DNA from: Phytophthora colocasiae
Lineage: Eukaryota; Oomycota; Peronosporomycetes; Peronosporales; Peronosporaceae
Reading direction: 5' to 3'
Assembly (NCBI GenBank): GCA_018806915.1
Contig: JAGKQI010000090.1
Coordinates: 186,001-250,000 of the forward strand
Length of the DNA: 64,000 nucleotides
Positions 63,748 through 64,000 of this stretch are shown here, one piece after another. The translations under genes and the position numbers were made by a program. The number at the start of each line of letters is the position of its first letter. Position 1 is the stretch's first letter. The notes beneath the pieces are model-generated. The model was given only the letters and a program-made list of their open reading frames with translations. It did not search any database and was not told the origin of the DNA.

Positions 63748-64000
63748 CTCAAGAACATTCCGTTTGTGCAAAACCCCATGTAACTGACTGGAAAGTTCCA
63801 TTGTTTCTCCAGCATATCCTTCAAGCGTCGATTTTCTTGTTCGGCCTTTTGTCGTTGTTGATACTGAAGAAGAGCGTGGCGATTCCACTCCGAGAGGTGG
63901 CCATCGTCTTTTGCCACTGCTAAGGAGTAATTATGGGTCCCAGAAGTGTTCAATTGTGTTAAATACCTTTCCAACCTTGCAACTTCATCTCGTAGAGATT
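63748..64000 (-). CDS. Subfamily B bZIP-like gene, partial (runs off the window)
   Basis: The minus-strand frame is open from the window end through RLERYLTQLNTS, WNRHALLQYQQRQKAEQENRRLKDMLEKQ, the coiled-coil-to-linker part seen in its neighbours. A GTACATG at 63747-63741 is a likely 5' splice site; reading through it gives a Phe-rich tail and a stop at 63720. The basic region lies beyond the window. Confidence 0.55.

Overview
The window looks like an oomycete nuclear genome, most likely Phytophthora or a close relative. Reasons: short GT-AG introns of about 60-80 nt; a locally expanded family of bZIP-like plus START-like proteins (often auto-named 'M96 mating-specific protein family' in Phytophthora); a Cys/His-repeat regulator of the kind auto-named WRKY19-like; chromodomain Ty3/Gypsy elements; and many copies of TACATGTA. 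All family names come from reading motifs, not from database searches.

1-13.7 kb: the tail of a piggyBac-like transposase, then a tandem cluster of subfamily A bZIP/START-like genes. Two are intact or nearly so (3397-4548, 4710-5921), one has an in-frame stop (1777-2898), and four are fragments or mosaics. An IFT22/RABL5 gene copy lies at 6004-6713. A Mutator-like element at 10488-12667 carries captured pieces of an SR-rich gene and of succinate dehydrogenase flavoprotein.

13.7-31.6 kb: a large inverted duplication. Arms of about 3.5 kb (13718-17260 and 27828-31629) each carry IFT22, a Cys-rich single-pass membrane protein and a 420-residue unknown protein. The loop holds a deleted Harbinger element with an intact Myb/SANT-like ORF, an unknown gene, a diverged Cys-rich membrane paralog, the Cys/His-repeat regulator, a complete three-exon subfamily B bZIP/START-like gene and an alcohol dehydrogenase remnant. 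A micro-inversion of about 364 bp at the inner edge of the right arm breaks both the unknown gene and the dehydrogenase.

31.7-58.3 kb: a nest. A subfamily A gene start (31773) is cut by a 5'-truncated Copia element whose reverse transcriptase segment is inverted. The Copia RNase H is in turn split by a Ty3/Gypsy array LTR-internal-LTR-internal-LTR (34724-57595) with one 4-bp target duplication, CTGC. The element encodes Gag, protease, RT, a first RNase H lacking one usual Asp, a second archaeal-type RNase H, integrase and a chromodomain.

58.3-64.0 kb: a decayed LRR-like gene on the minus strand, then three subfamily B genes or fragments, one complete with two exons (61468-62878).

Overall this is a rearrangement-prone gene-family cluster. 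Host genes are shuffled, inverted, duplicated and captured by transposons. Some single-base frame breaks, especially in the second Gypsy copy, fall in homopolymers and may be consensus errors.
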